A DNA stretch of 64,000 nucleotides from Kushneria avicenniae (GCF_900112585.1 NZ_FOLY01000005.1:1-64000); one strand, 5' to 3'. Positions 25,289-34,145 are shown, numbered from the stretch's first letter. A program made the numbers and translations. Notes: generated from the letters alone by a model not told the origin.

Positions 25289-25614
25289 TGGGCATAGCCC
25301 GCCATGATAATCACCGAACCTGCCAGCGCCAGCCCGCCGCCCACGTAGTCGGTCAACTGTAGCGGCTGACCCTCCACCAGACGCAGCCACGCCAGTGCTG
25401 TGATGAGATAGACCCCCGCATAAGCCGCATAAATGCGCCCGCTGGCCGCCGGATGCAGGGTCAATAGCCAGGCAAACAGCGCCAGTGATGCCGCCGACGG
25501 AACCAGCCACCAGGCACTTTTGGCCAGTACCCACCAGCGATAGACCAGATAGCAGCCGACGATCTCGGCCAGCGCCGTCAGGACAAAGAGCAAGGTGGCG
25601 ATCACAGGGGGCAT
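25279..25614 (-). CDS. YnfA/UPF0060 family membrane protein
   Basis: A 111-residue protein with four membrane helices, matching UPF0060/Ynf[54 protein letters not shown], and [16 protein letters not shown]. Members resemble small-multidrug-resistance transporters, and some have been implicated in efflux. ATG 25614 is chosen because the protein then has family length; the ATG-like start at 25665 adds an unrelated tail. Convergent with the small membrane protein gene. Confidence 0.9.
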   Translation of the reverse strand: MPPVIATLLFVLTALAEIVGCYLVYRWWVLAKSAWWLVPSAASLALFAWLLTLHPAASGRIYAAYAGVYLITALAWLRLVEGQPLQLTDYVGGGLALAGSVIIMAGYAHQS

Positions 25615-25700
25615 GGCGCGCTCAAACAGTGAAGGAGCCCTTACTCTGCCACAGGGGCTGGGCAAGGCAAAAAGGCATGGCTAGAATGAGCGTCGGGTTC

Positions 25701-25776
25701 GCCGGTATAGCTCAGCTGGCAGAGCAACGCATTCGTAATGCGTAGGTCGGTGGTTCGAGTCCACTTACCGGCACCA
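25701..25776 (+). tRNA. tRNA-Thr (anticodon CGT), CCA encoded
   Basis: A complete 76-base cloverleaf: acceptor GCCGGTA/TACCGGC, D-arm GCTC...GAGC, anticodon arm ACGCA-TTCGTAA-TGCGT with anticodon CGT reading ACG, T-arm GGTGG-TTCGAGT-CCACT, and genomic ACCA end. A terminator follows at 25785. An AT-rich segment begins right after it, so its 3' end may have served as an attachment site. Confidence 0.97.
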
Positions 25777-25784
25777 TATATATC

Positions 25785-25822
25785 AGGGAGTTAGCGCCAA
25801 TAAGCGCTGACTCCCTTTCTAT
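25785..25822 (+). terminator. Terminator of the tRNA-Thr transcript
   Basis: A hairpin with stem AGGGAGT.AGCGC / GCGCT.ACTCCCT and a short loop is followed by TTCTATTT, nine bases after the tRNA CCA. Confidence 0.8.
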
Positions 25823-25906
25823 TTATGGCCTATCTGGTGCACTAAACCAAAGTCAATAATGGCGTCTGTAATAAAGGATGTGATGCTTTGAGTCCTGTGC
25901 AAAGCA

Positions 25907-26992
25907 CTATTCTATATAGGATGTCGCTGTGTTGCTCAGTGCTTCTCGGTGTGAAAAAATTTCTGTTAGTGCTGATACGTCATGCTTTTGTTCTTTTCCT
26001 TCTATAAATAGTCCGATACGCCAAACACTTTTTGAATTGAAGTGCAGGCGGCAAAGTGGTTTTCGGTTATTGTTATCCAGCAGTATTGCGCAATAGGATT
26101 TTGCATCGCGCATGTGTATACGGCTTGGATCGACAATGTCCGCCAGAATAGCGCGCACTATATTGTAAGCGTCGATTTCTTCTTGCGTGGTAATAATGTC
26201 ATTATTTTCTTCGACAGCTGCTTGTGAGGTTTTGTTGTCGCTGTCATTAATCTCTACTTGTTCTGGCTCCTCACCAGATGTGGTGGCTAACGCTGACTTC
26301 AGACGATGAGAGACCTGCTCTTTGATATGCTGGGCCATTGCGTCACGCACTATCGGTGTGAAGTCATCAATCACTTGTTGAGTCATACGACCCTCATAAA
26401 AATTCTGCGCCAGAGATTTGATAAAATCGCGTGATGGGTCTTTTACCAAATTGGCAAAAGCTGTCTTGGCCAGGTTGGTATACTTTAATCGATTGGCAGT
26501 GCTAAGGATTGCATCGACATCAAAAACGGGTTTGGCAAACTTCTTTAGTTCATCTACATCGCGTTCGTTGTAATCGTTTAATTTGAAAGTAAAAAAAGGT
26601 CTGGTGTCGAGTCGATTGGTGTCGTCTAAATCAGAGTAAAAGCGATATTCGATTCCGTTGGTCAGGATAGCGAACTTTGCCTCAGTACAGTTGAAATATC
26701 GATATAGTTGACTGAATTGAGTGTTAGCAAGATCCGTTGTGCGTGGCTTACATTCGACCAGGATTGAAAGCTCACCACCGTGTTTGATGGCATAGTCTAC
26801 CTTCTCGCCTTTTTTTAGTCCTACATCGGCAGTGAACTCAGGCATCACTTCTGTAGGATCAAACACGTCATAACCCAGAGTCTGTATGAAGGGCATGACC
26901 ATCGCGTTTTTGGTTGCTTCCTCGTTCACGACGTGTTGCATCTGCTCTTTGACCCGGCCTGCCAAAATGGCAATCTTTTGTGTTATATTCAT
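25907..26992 (-). CDS. HsdR N-terminal-type (PD-(D/E)XK) nuclease-like protein
   Basis: A 361-residue protein. Its first 160 residues resemble the stand-alone type I restriction HsdR-N nuclease fold: NEEATKNAMVMPFIQTLGYDVFDP, then KGEKVDYAI, then LSILVECKP. The catalytic pattern is Asp66, Glu80 and Lys82 (D-x13-E-x-K). Next come TQFSQLYRYFNCTEAKFAILTNG and a helical middle, then a C-terminal segment with a short beta domain (SYCAILLDNNNRKPLCRLHF). No helicase or methyltransferase partner is present. AT-rich composition and its place next to a tRNA gene suggest horizontal acquisition; a phage-defence or mobile-element role is likely but unproven. Confidence 0.75.
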   Translation of the reverse strand: MNITQKIAILAGRVKEQMQHVVNEEATKNAMVMPFIQTLGYDVFDPTEVMPEFTADVGLKKGEKVDYAIKHGGELSILVECKPRTTDLANTQFSQLYRYFNCTEAKFAILTNGIEYRFYSDLDDTNRLDTRPFFTFKLNDYNERDVDELKKFAKPVFDVDAILSTANRLKYTNLAKTAFANLVKDPSRDFIKSLAQNFYEGRMTQQVIDDFTPIVRDAMAQHIKEQVSHRLKSALATTSGEEPEQVEINDSDNKTSQAAVEENNDIITTQEEIDAYNIVRAILADIVDPSRIHMRDAKSYCAILLDNNNRKPLCRLHFNSKSVWRIGLFIEGKEQKHDVSALTEIFSHREALSNTATSYIE

Positions 26993-27689
26993 TGGTATCC
27001 CCGCCCATTCTTCGTTTCATTTGTTCACGAGCAACTATCTGATAGTAAACATGGAGGGAGTATCAGGTAAAGTTAATATGTGATGCGTTATATAGAGCTC
27101 GAAAAATTGATGATGATGTGATTGTTGAGGGGTTTTTGGGGCAAGCAGTTTCACCTGAAAGGCTTACCTTTTTTCCATGCACGGATAGGACGTTTTTTTC
27201 GCGTGCATAACTTGATCAATGATGCTGGTCACCTATGTGCTCGTGCTTCAGTACCGGGAAAAAAATTGCTGGACCGGAGTGGCTGCACCCTGCGCTACGT
27301 CATATCACCAACTGCGCTATTCATATCCGTCTTTCTTGTCTCCTCACGCCTGCAAGCCGCCTCCATTTCGCTCTGATGGTCTTAGGGCTGGTCATCTTGT
27401 CTCGGTAGCGCACGTTGGCGAGCCAGTTGAAGCTGCCTACGATCGCGTACTGCTTATCCACAATCAGAAGCTTCCCGTGCTTGGCGCGCTGCAACACAGC
27501 CAGGCGTCCCTGCGTCCCGGTTTCATTAACTGGTTAGCGCCTTGATCAAGGCGTCGGACAGTTAGTGCTGGCGCTAGGCGGCGACATACAGACCGTCGAT
27601 GAAGCTCGTGCGAGCACTGGCACCCATGAAGGCCTCCAGTTTTTGCCACGTGATTGATGTGTCGGCAGGAAAGATGTCGAGAGAGTGAC
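26993..27689. other. Gene-poor stretch with decayed sequence
   Basis: Between the nuclease gene and the EAL gene no intact coding frame with a convincing start was found. The part up to about 27320 is AT-rich and shows nothing recognisable. The part from 27321 contains a phospholipase-D-like remnant (separate entry), and minus-strand codons near 27590-27690 read TSITWQKLEAFMGASARTSF, which looks like real protein but is unassigned and stops at once. The stretch reads as the scar of a larger insertion. Confidence 0.45.
27321..27533 (-). pseudogene. Remnant of a phospholipase D-like protein (HKD motif)
   Basis: Seventy minus-strand codons lacking a start codon encode an HKD-type active-site motif: KHGKLLIVDKQ followed ten residues later by GSFNWLAN, fitting H-x-K-x4-D-x6-G-S-x-N. 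The end is basic (KTIRAKWRRLAGVRRQERRI) and then stops. An in-frame stop lies immediately upstream, so only the C-terminal half of one HKD module survives. PLD-like proteins occur as nucleases in mobile and defence islands, which fits the neighbouring HsdR-N gene. Confidence 0.5.
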
Positions 27690-29459
27690 TCAGCCTTGCC
27701 TGTTTAAAACGTGCAATACCTCTTCCAGTGGCATTGGATGGTAAAAGAAATATCCCTGCCCGATATTGCAGTGGAGCTTTTCAAGCTGAGCTGCAGTGGT
27801 GGCGTCTTCTACGCCTTCCGCGACCACTTCAAATCCCAGGCTCTGCAGCATCTGAATCAGGTGCGTGGCGATCAGGAGGCCATCAGGGTCCTTGTCAATA
27901 TTGGTGATGAGACACTTGTCGAGCTTGATGACCTGGGCCGGTATCCGTTGAAGATATTTCAGGTTGCTGTAGCCGCTGCCAAAGTCATCCAGTGCGATGC
28001 GAATGCCCTGGTGTTTCAAGGCATCGAGCGTGCTGACAGCCTGAGGGTTATTGAGAAGCTCCTCGGTTTCGAGGCATTCGATTTCGATCAACTCTGCGTT
28101 GACATCAAGCTCGAAGAGTATTGTCGAGACGTGGTCTGCAAACTGATCGTCGACCAGATTGGTGGTGGTGGCATTGATGGAAACAGGGAGGTGTACGTTA
28201 AGGGCCTCAAAGCGTTTTAGCGTTTTGGCGACTTCACGAACGACCCAAAGCGTCAGCGGGTTGATCAGGGTAGTCTGGCTGACCAGGGGAATAAAGTCCA
28301 GGGGAGGGATGGTGCCCAGTTTGGGATGATGCCAGCGAAGCAGCGCTTCAAAGCCGACAATCTGACGTGTTTCCAGGCAGACCTTGGGTTGATAGACCAG
28401 ATAAAGCTGATTGTCGCTTTTTAAAGCGGCACTGATGCCGTTGGCCAGTTCGAGTTTCCTTCTCTGCGCCTTGTCGAAGTCCGCTCGATACGGCATGACC
28501 GTTTCGCTGTTGGTCAGTGCGTCATATAGCGCGCAGAAGGACCTGCGAAAGGCTGTTCTGGCCCTGGTCGTTGCGGGGTCAAAATCATGATAACCCGCTT
28601 TCAGGTCCAGCCTGACCGGTAGCCGTGTGCGAAATGCCTTTTCCATCCTTTTGTCGAAATCTTTCAGGACATCAAATGCCTGCTGCCTGTCTGCCTGCGG
28701 TACCAGAATGGCCATGCGGGAAAGCATGACCGAGTAGAGCTGCAGTCCGGGGGGCAGCGAGATTCTCAGCAGGTTGGCGATTTTGTAGGAGATGTGTTCG
28801 ACCGCATCAATGCCGAAACCACGGGCCAGCTCGAAGTAATACCCTTGCCGGGTGGTTTCCAGAAAGATCAGGGTGTGCGGTTTGTCACTTTGCGTGGTGA
28901 GATCTTCCAGATCCCGCATGAGGCGCAGGCGATTGGGCAGCAGTGTGACCGGGTCGATAAATCCGACGTTGTTGCTGGTTTCCAGTATGCCGCTGGCAAT
29001 GTCGGCGAAGGACCTGAGCAGGTTGCCTTCCTTCTCATCAAGCCGGCGGGGGCGGTAGTCAATGATGCATACGCCCCCGACCAGGTGGCCATCCGGCGTG
29101 GTTAGCGGTACGCCGGCATAAAATCGGATATGAGGCTCAGCGGTGACGAGAGGGTTGTCCTTGAACTCACTATCCAGCGTGGCATCTTCGACAATGACCA
29201 GGTCATTGCGCTCGACGGTGCGTCGGCAGAAGGAAGCATCTCTTGAGGTTTCATCCGGCCCGAAATTGCATTTTGACTTGAGCCATTGCCGATCAGACCC
29301 CAGCAGGGTCACCAGTGAGGTGGGCACATGCAGAAGCTGAGCCATGAGGCTGGTGAGCTTGTCGAGCAGCTGGTTGGTACCCAGCCGTGCCAGACGGAAG
29401 GCTTCCAGTTCTGCCAGTTTCTGCTTTTCACTGGTGCTCAGGTTTTGTTCAGGGCTCAT
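27690..29459 (-). CDS. GAF / degenerate GGDEF / EAL protein (cyclic di-GMP phosphodiesterase)
   Basis: A 589-residue cytosolic signalling protein. Residues about 25-160 are a GAF sensor domain (SFCRRTVERNDLVIVEDATLD, IRFYAGVPLTTPDGHLVGGVCIID). The central part is GGDEF-like, but where GGDEF should stand it reads LSRMAILVP, so cyclase activity is lost. The C-terminal EAL domain has FEALLRWHHP, SINAT, IALDDFGSGYSNLKYL, IKLDK and AEGVED; most metal and catalytic residues are present, though EITES is EIECL. It should hydrolyse cyclic di-GMP or act as an effector. The nearby chemoreceptor gene lies on the same strand, about 200 bases upstream. Confidence 0.85.
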   Translation of the reverse strand: MSPEQNLSTSEKQKLAELEAFRLARLGTNQLLDKLTSLMAQLLHVPTSLVTLLGSDRQWLKSKCNFGPDETSRDASFCRRTVERNDLVIVEDATLDSEFKDNPLVTAEPHIRFYAGVPLTTPDGHLVGGVCIIDYRPRRLDEKEGNLLRSFADIASGILETSNNVGFIDPVTLLPNRLRLMRDLEDLTTQSDKPHTLIFLETTRQGYYFELARGFGIDAVEHISYKIANLLRISLPPGLQLYSVMLSRMAILVPQADRQQAFDVLKDFDKRMEKAFRTRLPVRLDLKAGYHDFDPATTRARTAFRRSFCALYDALTNSETVMPYRADFDKAQRRKLELANGISAALKSDNQLYLVYQPKVCLETRQIVGFEALLRWHHPKLGTIPPLDFIPLVSQTTLINPLTLWVVREVAKTLKRFEALNVHLPVSINATTTNLVDDQFADHVSTILFELDVNAELIEIECLETEELLNNPQAVSTLDALKHQGIRIALDDFGSGYSNLKYLQRIPAQVIKLDKCLITNIDKDPDGLLIATHLIQMLQSLGFEVVAEGVEDATTAAQLEKLHCNIGQGYFFYHPMPLEEVLHVLNRQG

Positions 29460-29610
29460 GTGGCATTCCGCTGGGAGGCTCTGGTCTGGAAGCCATTCAT
29501 ACTACGGCGATCAGCTTTTTTTCAGTGTCTCGATCAAAAGGCATACAGAGCCTTATTTCCTTTGTTGCTCTTTTAAAGCCCGATAGTGGATCAGGCTTTG
29601 ATGACAATCT

Positions 29611-29640
29611 GGAGAAAATGCCCGGCGGCTGCCGGGCCTG
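29611..29640 (-). terminator. Terminator after the chemoreceptor gene
   Basis: The minus strand forms GCCCGGCAGCCGCCGGGC, a stem of seven G-C rich pairs, followed by ATTTTCTCC, 21 bases beyond the chemoreceptor stop. Confidence 0.6.
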
Positions 29641-29660
29641 AAACAGGGATAACCCAGTGG

Positions 29661-31367
29661 TTAGAAGGTTTCCCACTCTTCAGCATCGCTCTGCTTGTGA
29701 ACGGTCGGTTTCGGTGCCGATGCCCTTTTGGCGCTGCCGGTTTCGTCCTTTCTGGCCGAAACGATGGGTGAAGGCTTTGATAGCACCGGCCTTTTTAACG
29801 GCTCCGGAACGGAGGCACTGCGTGTATCTGACATGACCCGGAAGTAGGCCACCTGTTCTTTCAGTGTTTGAGCGCTATGTTCCATGGCACGGCTGGCAGC
29901 GGCGGCTTCTTCGACAAGCGCTGCGTTTTGCTGGGTCACGCTATCCATCTGTGAGATGGCCTGGTTGATCTGCTCGATGCCGGAGGTCTGTTCGTGACTG
30001 GCTGACGCAATTTCGGTCACGATTTCGGCCATGTTATTAATACCGGTCACAATCTCTTCAAGTGTCCGGCCGGAGTGATTGACAAGTTCAGCCCCATTGT
30101 TGACTTTCTCGACGCTGTCGTTGACCAGTGCCTTGATGTCTCTTGCGGCATCGGCACTTCGGCTTGAGAGCGTGCGAACTTCACTGGCAACGACTGCGAA
30201 CCCACGGCCCTGTTCTCCCGCCCGGGCGGCTTCTACCGCGGCATTCAGGGCCAGCAGGTTGGTCTGGAAGGCGATCGAGTCGATCAGTCCGACAATCTCG
30301 GCAATTTTTCGACTGGAGGCGCTGATCTCTTCCATGGCAAGGGTGGTCCTTTCAACCACCTGACTGCCGTCACGCGCCTTATGGCGTACGCTTTGCGCCA
30401 GCTGGCTGGCCTGGGCGGCATTATCAGCGTTTTGACGCACCGTTGAGGTGATCTCTTCCATCGAAGCGGCCGTCTCTTCGAGGCTGGCGGCTTGCTCCTG
30501 TGTCCGCCGGGAAAGGTTGTCGTTACCCGAAGCAATGTCGCTTGAGGCGCTGCCAACGGCTTCAGCGTTGTTTCTGACGTCGCTGACGATATGCCCCAGC
30601 TGTTTCTGCATGTCGCTCAGGTTGCGCAGAAGACCGGCAAACTCATCCTGTCCCTTGACTTCGATGCGATTGGCGAGATTGCCCTGTGCAATCTCGCTGG
30701 AGATACTGCTGGCCTGCTTCAGAGGCATCAGGATGCTGCGAGCAAAGCGCCAGAATGCGAGCAGAGTAAGTACCAATGCAAAGAGGACGGCACCTGCTAT
30801 CTCCCAGAGCAGGGTGTTCATGTCGCTTTCGCTTTCAATAAATTTGTTTTCTACCTGTTCGGTATTAATGGCTGCCGCTTTACTGATGTTCTCGTTGATG
30901 GTGTTGTAGGCCGGGCGGAGTTGAAGATCACTGGTCGGGGAGGAAAAGTCCCCGTTTTTCATGCGCTCGACATTGGCATCAAACCGACGCCAGTACTCGA
31001 TGAGTGCCGGTGCTGTCTGATTGGCGAGTGCCTCTTCCTGAGGCGCCGTGGCATTGTGGGCCTGATATTGCTGCCAGTTTTGTTCTGCGGTGTTGCGATA
31101 GCCTGGATAAGCCGCAAGTAGCTGCTCCAGCTGTCGCCCTGTGCTGTCATTTTGCGCTCTCAATATATCGATTTGAGAGTATGAAACTGCGGATTCCACC
31201 TTGTTAAGCAGTTGAAGCGGCAACACATCACGGTTGTAGGCGTTATTAAAGTTCCGGGTGATGTTGTTCATGCCCCAGGCGCCTGCCATGCCAATTAAAA
31301 TCAGTAGCACTATCATGGCTGCCGCAATGGCAACCAGCCGGTATTTCACGCTGCGATTCAGAGTCAT
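29661..31367 (-). CDS. Methyl-accepting chemotaxis protein
   Basis: A 568-residue transmembrane chemoreceptor. It has an N-terminal membrane span (residues 10-32), a periplasmic four-helix ligand domain of about 155 residues, a second span near 190-210 (IAGAVLFALVLTLLAFWRF), a HAMP domain, and the long signalling coiled coil with the hairpin tip EIVGLIDSIAFQTNLLALNAAVEAARAGE. The C-terminus ends EEWETF, the CheR/CheB tethering pentapeptide type (x-W-E-T-F), indicating a high-abundance Tar-like receptor. The ligand cannot be inferred. No other chemotaxis genes are adjacent. Confidence 0.92.
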   Translation of the reverse strand: MTLNRSVKYRLVAIAAAMIVLLILIGMAGAWGMNNITRNFNNAYNRDVLPLQLLNKVESAVSYSQIDILRAQNDSTGRQLEQLLAAYPGYRNTAEQNWQQYQAHNATAPQEEALANQTAPALIEYWRRFDANVERMKNGDFSSPTSDLQLRPAYNTINENISKAAAINTEQVENKFIESESDMNTLLWEIAGAVLFALVLTLLAFWRFARSILMPLKQASSISSEIAQGNLANRIEVKGQDEFAGLLRNLSDMQKQLGHIVSDVRNNAEAVGSASSDIASGNDNLSRRTQEQAASLEETAASMEEITSTVRQNADNAAQASQLAQSVRHKARDGSQVVERTTLAMEEISASSRKIAEIVGLIDSIAFQTNLLALNAAVEAARAGEQGRGFAVVASEVRTLSSRSADAARDIKALVNDSVEKVNNGAELVNHSGRTLEEIVTGINNMAEIVTEIASASHEQTSGIEQINQAISQMDSVTQQNAALVEEAAAASRAMEHSAQTLKEQVAYFRVMSDTRSASVPEPLKRPVLSKPSPIVSARKDETGSAKRASAPKPTVHKQSDAEEWETF

Positions 31368-31625
31368 GATGGATGTTTTCCGGGGGTTTATTAAAGGAAT
31401 TTAATATTGTTTCCCCTGTTATCGACCTGAAAACGATAGAGCTGGAGCCGGCGTCTGAAAAAAAGTGATCTGTGCTGTCTATCTGTTTGTTTTAAAAAGA
31501 CACTGATATTTGCATTTCAGAATCGTCTGTACTGGTGCCGGGGGCTGTACCAAATATCACGCCTTGAATGGATGAAGCAGTCAGCCCCTGGTTGGCGGCA
31601 ACGCTGAAACGCCTCTCAACGCCCA

Positions 31626-33221
31626 TTACTGCGCCGGCATTACCTTCAGTACCCGCCCTTCAGCGCTATCCGTCAGCAGATACACCGCGCCGTTCGGACC
31701 GGTGCGTACATCCCGAATGCGCTCATCCAGCTCGCCGAAAAGCCCTTCGATGTCTTCTGCTCGAGTAGCATCGTCCGAAAGCGTGACGCGGCGCACTTCG
31801 CGATCCACCAGCGAGCCGATCAGCAGGTCGCCCTGCCACTGGGGAAACAGCGCGCCGTCGTAGCGGGTCATGCCGGAGGGTGCGATGGAGGGTGTCCATT
31901 CCAGCAGGGGTGGTTGCGTGCCGGGGTAGGTGTCAAAGGGCGTGACGCGGGCGCCGGTATAATCAAGCCCGGTGGTGGCGATCGGCCAGCCGTAGTTACC
32001 CCCTGGGGTAATGAGATTGACCTCGTCGCCGCCCTTGGGGCCGTGCTCATGCATGAGGATGCGGTCTTCTTCATCCACGACCAGGCCCTGCACGTTGCGG
32101 TGGCCGTAGCTCAGGATCTCGGGGCGGGCAGTGTCGTCATTCACGAAGGGGTTGTCCGCGGGCACGCTGCCATCCGGATTCAGGCGCACGATCGCGCCGA
32201 TGTGGTTGGCGGTGTTCTGGGCCTGCTCGCGGTAGTCAAAACCATCGCCGAGGGTAAGGATCAGCGTGCCATCCGACAGCGATGCGAGGCGGCCGCCGAA
32301 GTGCGCATTGCCCCGCTTGGCCGGCTGTGCCCGAAAGATCTCCTCAACCTGCTCAAGGCCGGTATCGCTGAATACAGCGCGTGACAGGCAGGCGTGATTG
32401 GCGGCCTGTGTGCCGCACGAATAGGCGAGAAACAGCGTCCGGTCCTGCTCGAAGTCCGGTGACAACAGCACGTCGAAAAGCCCTGACTGACCCGAGGCAA
32501 ACACCCTGGGAACGCCTTCAAGCGATGGGTTGATCGTCTCGCCCCCGGCGTTTAAAAGCCGCAGGCGGCCGGGGCGTTCGGTGACGAGCATGCGTCCGTC
32601 GGGCAGAAAGGCCAGCGACCAGGGGTGTTCCAGTCTTTCGGCGACCGTCTCGATCCGGTAATCGGTGGCCTCGGATTGTGCCAGCGCGTCAGAGGCAGGC
32701 GTCATACCGGCAGCGCCGATCATCAAAAGCGCTATTGTGGCGCTCGAAGCTGTCGGGGCTGAATGACGGCTGGTGCCTCTCAGCCAGGCCAGCACCGCAC
32801 CGGCGCCCCCGGCCGTCAGAACCATTGCGGCCATGCCTGTCGCAGTACGCGTGGCCGCAATCAGGGTCGGCATGGGGGCAAAATGATCGACCAGATGAAA
32901 GGTGGCCCATAGCGCTGCCATGGCCGAGAGCGTGCAGAGCCCGAGTCGGTGTCGGCCGTTCCAGTAGCGGCGTGAGATCCATAGCGCCACGATCTGAGAG
33001 ATGACGAATCCGACCGAAAACAGGGCGAAATAAACGGGTGAAAACGTGACCAGATCCCCGAGCGTGGTAGTGAGACGCTGCATGATCGGAATATCCACGC
33101 CCAGTTGCTGCAGCGCGGCCAGATTGATCTGGGTCTGAACGATGCTGCCCAGCAGCGTTCCCGTCAGTAGTGCCGCCACGAAGTGGGTCGCGGTGATAGG
33201 CCAGGCTAGTCGATGGCGCAT
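31626..33221 (-). CDS. Membrane-anchored aldose sugar dehydrogenase (PQQ-type beta-propeller) with extra N-terminal membrane domain
   Basis: A 531-residue protein. The C-terminal 350 residues are a YliI/Asd-type glucose/sorbosone dehydrogenase propeller: LEHPWSLAFLPDGRMLVTERPGRLRLL, GLFDVLLSPDF, HFGGRLASLSDGTLILTLGDG, SYGHRNVQGL, and HEHGPKGGDEVNLITPGGNYGWP. These enzymes oxidise aldoses in the periplasm using PQQ. Unlike the usual 370-residue form with a signal peptide, this one begins with about 180 residues of membrane sequence with five hydrophobic stretches (near residues 8-28, 62-84, 92-114, 124-145, 157-178). That suggests a fusion to a membrane domain, possibly for anchoring or quinone contact. 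It stands alone. Confidence 0.85.
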   Translation of the reverse strand: MRHRLAWPITATHFVAALLTGTLLGSIVQTQINLAALQQLGVDIPIMQRLTTTLGDLVTFSPVYFALFSVGFVISQIVALWISRRYWNGRHRLGLCTLSAMAALWATFHLVDHFAPMPTLIAATRTATGMAAMVLTAGGAGAVLAWLRGTSRHSAPTASSATIALLMIGAAGMTPASDALAQSEATDYRIETVAERLEHPWSLAFLPDGRMLVTERPGRLRLLNAGGETINPSLEGVPRVFASGQSGLFDVLLSPDFEQDRTLFLAYSCGTQAANHACLSRAVFSDTGLEQVEEIFRAQPAKRGNAHFGGRLASLSDGTLILTLGDGFDYREQAQNTANHIGAIVRLNPDGSVPADNPFVNDDTARPEILSYGHRNVQGLVVDEEDRILMHEHGPKGGDEVNLITPGGNYGWPIATTGLDYTGARVTPFDTYPGTQPPLLEWTPSIAPSGMTRYDGALFPQWQGDLLIGSLVDREVRRVTLSDDATRAEDIEGLFGELDERIRDVRTGPNGAVYLLTDSAEGRVLKVMPAQ

Positions 33222-33335
33222 GATGGTGACCCTTGAGTCGTTAGTGGTGACAGGCCTGAACGGTCTCTGCCCTGATGGACTCAAGCGTACCCTGCATTCC
33301 TCGGTTCCAGTTTAAGGCGGCAAGGGATCATCAAG

Positions 33336-33355
33336 GGCCGCCCGGTCTGGCGGCC
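33336..33355 (-). terminator. Possible terminator after zinT
   Basis: The minus strand forms GGCCGCC - loop - GGCGGCC just after the zinT stop, but without a T-run, so termination is uncertain. Confidence 0.35.
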
Positions 33356-33368
33356 TTCGGGTGAGTGA

Positions 33369-34088
33369 TCAGTGGGCCATCATTTCCTGAGCAATCTGCT
33401 GGTCGCTCAGGCTGGCGGGATAGTAGGTCGGCCAGTTGACCACGTTGTCCAGCAGCGCCTGGCGGTCATCGCCCATATAGAGGTGGTAGTGGTGGGCGTC
33501 GGTGGGGGCGATGTCGTGATCGCTGAATTGAATGAACTCAGGGGCCTGCTCATCCCCCGCAGTCTTTTTGAAGCTGTAGCGGACACCGCGATTCCCGGCC
33601 TTGTATTCAAGGATCTCATGTCCGTCATCGGCGTACCGGCCTGTATAGGCGTCACCATTGGCATGGAAAGTCACGTCCTGGCCGTGAATGTCGATACGCT
33701 CGACGTCGGTGCGGTAGCCTTCGCGGTAGTACTGCTTGTACGCCTCGGCACTCTTGTCGCCATCCTGCGCCTTGTGGGCGAAGACTTCGTCCAGAGTACC
33801 GCTCTGCAGCAACGGATAGACGGACCGCCAGTCGCCTTCCCAGTCGGATAGTGCGCGCGCCTTGACCTGATCGTCATCAAAATAGCCGGCATGAATATCC
33901 TCATCATGATTGTGGGAGTGTGCGCTCTCATCGGCATGGCCTTGGTTATGATCGTGCGTGTGGGCGCTGTCATGAGAATGGTCGTGACCGTGTGTGTCGG
34001 AAGCGAGCACGGCCTGAGTGCTGCTGGCCGCGAGCAGGCCCGCGGTCATCAAGGCCGTAGCGGTATGGCGGAGGAAGACAGATGGCAT
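33369..34088 (-). CDS. zinT: Periplasmic zinc-binding protein ZinT
   Basis: A 239-residue exported protein. After the signal peptide (cleavage near VLA-S) there is a His/Asp-rich metal-scavenging segment (about residues 32-65, many HDHSHD repeats), then the lipocalin-like ZinT domain: LSDWEGDWRSVYPLLQSGTLD, YYREGYRTDVERIDI, and near the end FIQFSDHDIAPTDAHHYHLYMG, whose histidines bind zinc. ZinT hands zinc to ZnuA in zinc-poor conditions. ATG 34088 follows AGGAAC. A Zur-like operator lies 41 bases upstream, nearly identical to the one at znuA, so it is part of the same Zur regulon. Confidence 0.92.
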   Translation of the reverse strand: MPSVFLRHTATALMTAGLLAASSTQAVLASDTHGHDHSHDSAHTHDHNQGHADESAHSHNHDEDIHAGYFDDDQVKARALSDWEGDWRSVYPLLQSGTLDEVFAHKAQDGDKSAEAYKQYYREGYRTDVERIDIHGQDVTFHANGDAYTGRYADDGHEILEYKAGNRGVRYSFKKTAGDEQAPEFIQFSDHDIAPTDAHHYHLYMGDDRQALLDNVVNWPTYYPASLSDQQIAQEMMAH

Positions 34089-34128
34089 GGGACATGTTCC
34101 TGGCAATGATCGAGTAGTCTTTTATAAA

Positions 34129-34145
34129 ACGTTATAACGTAACAT
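34129..34145 (-). promoter_or_regulatory. Zur box upstream of zinT
   Basis: Minus-strand ATGTTACGTTATAACGT differs at one base from the znuA/znuC site (19641-19657) and contains the perfect palindrome ACGTTATAACGT. It overlaps the expected zinT promoter. Confidence 0.8.

Noticed and set aside
27122-27376. Plus-strand frame of 84 codons after the nuclease gene
   Set aside because: No ribosome binding site; overlaps the PLD-like remnant on the other strand, whose HKD motif is much more convincing.
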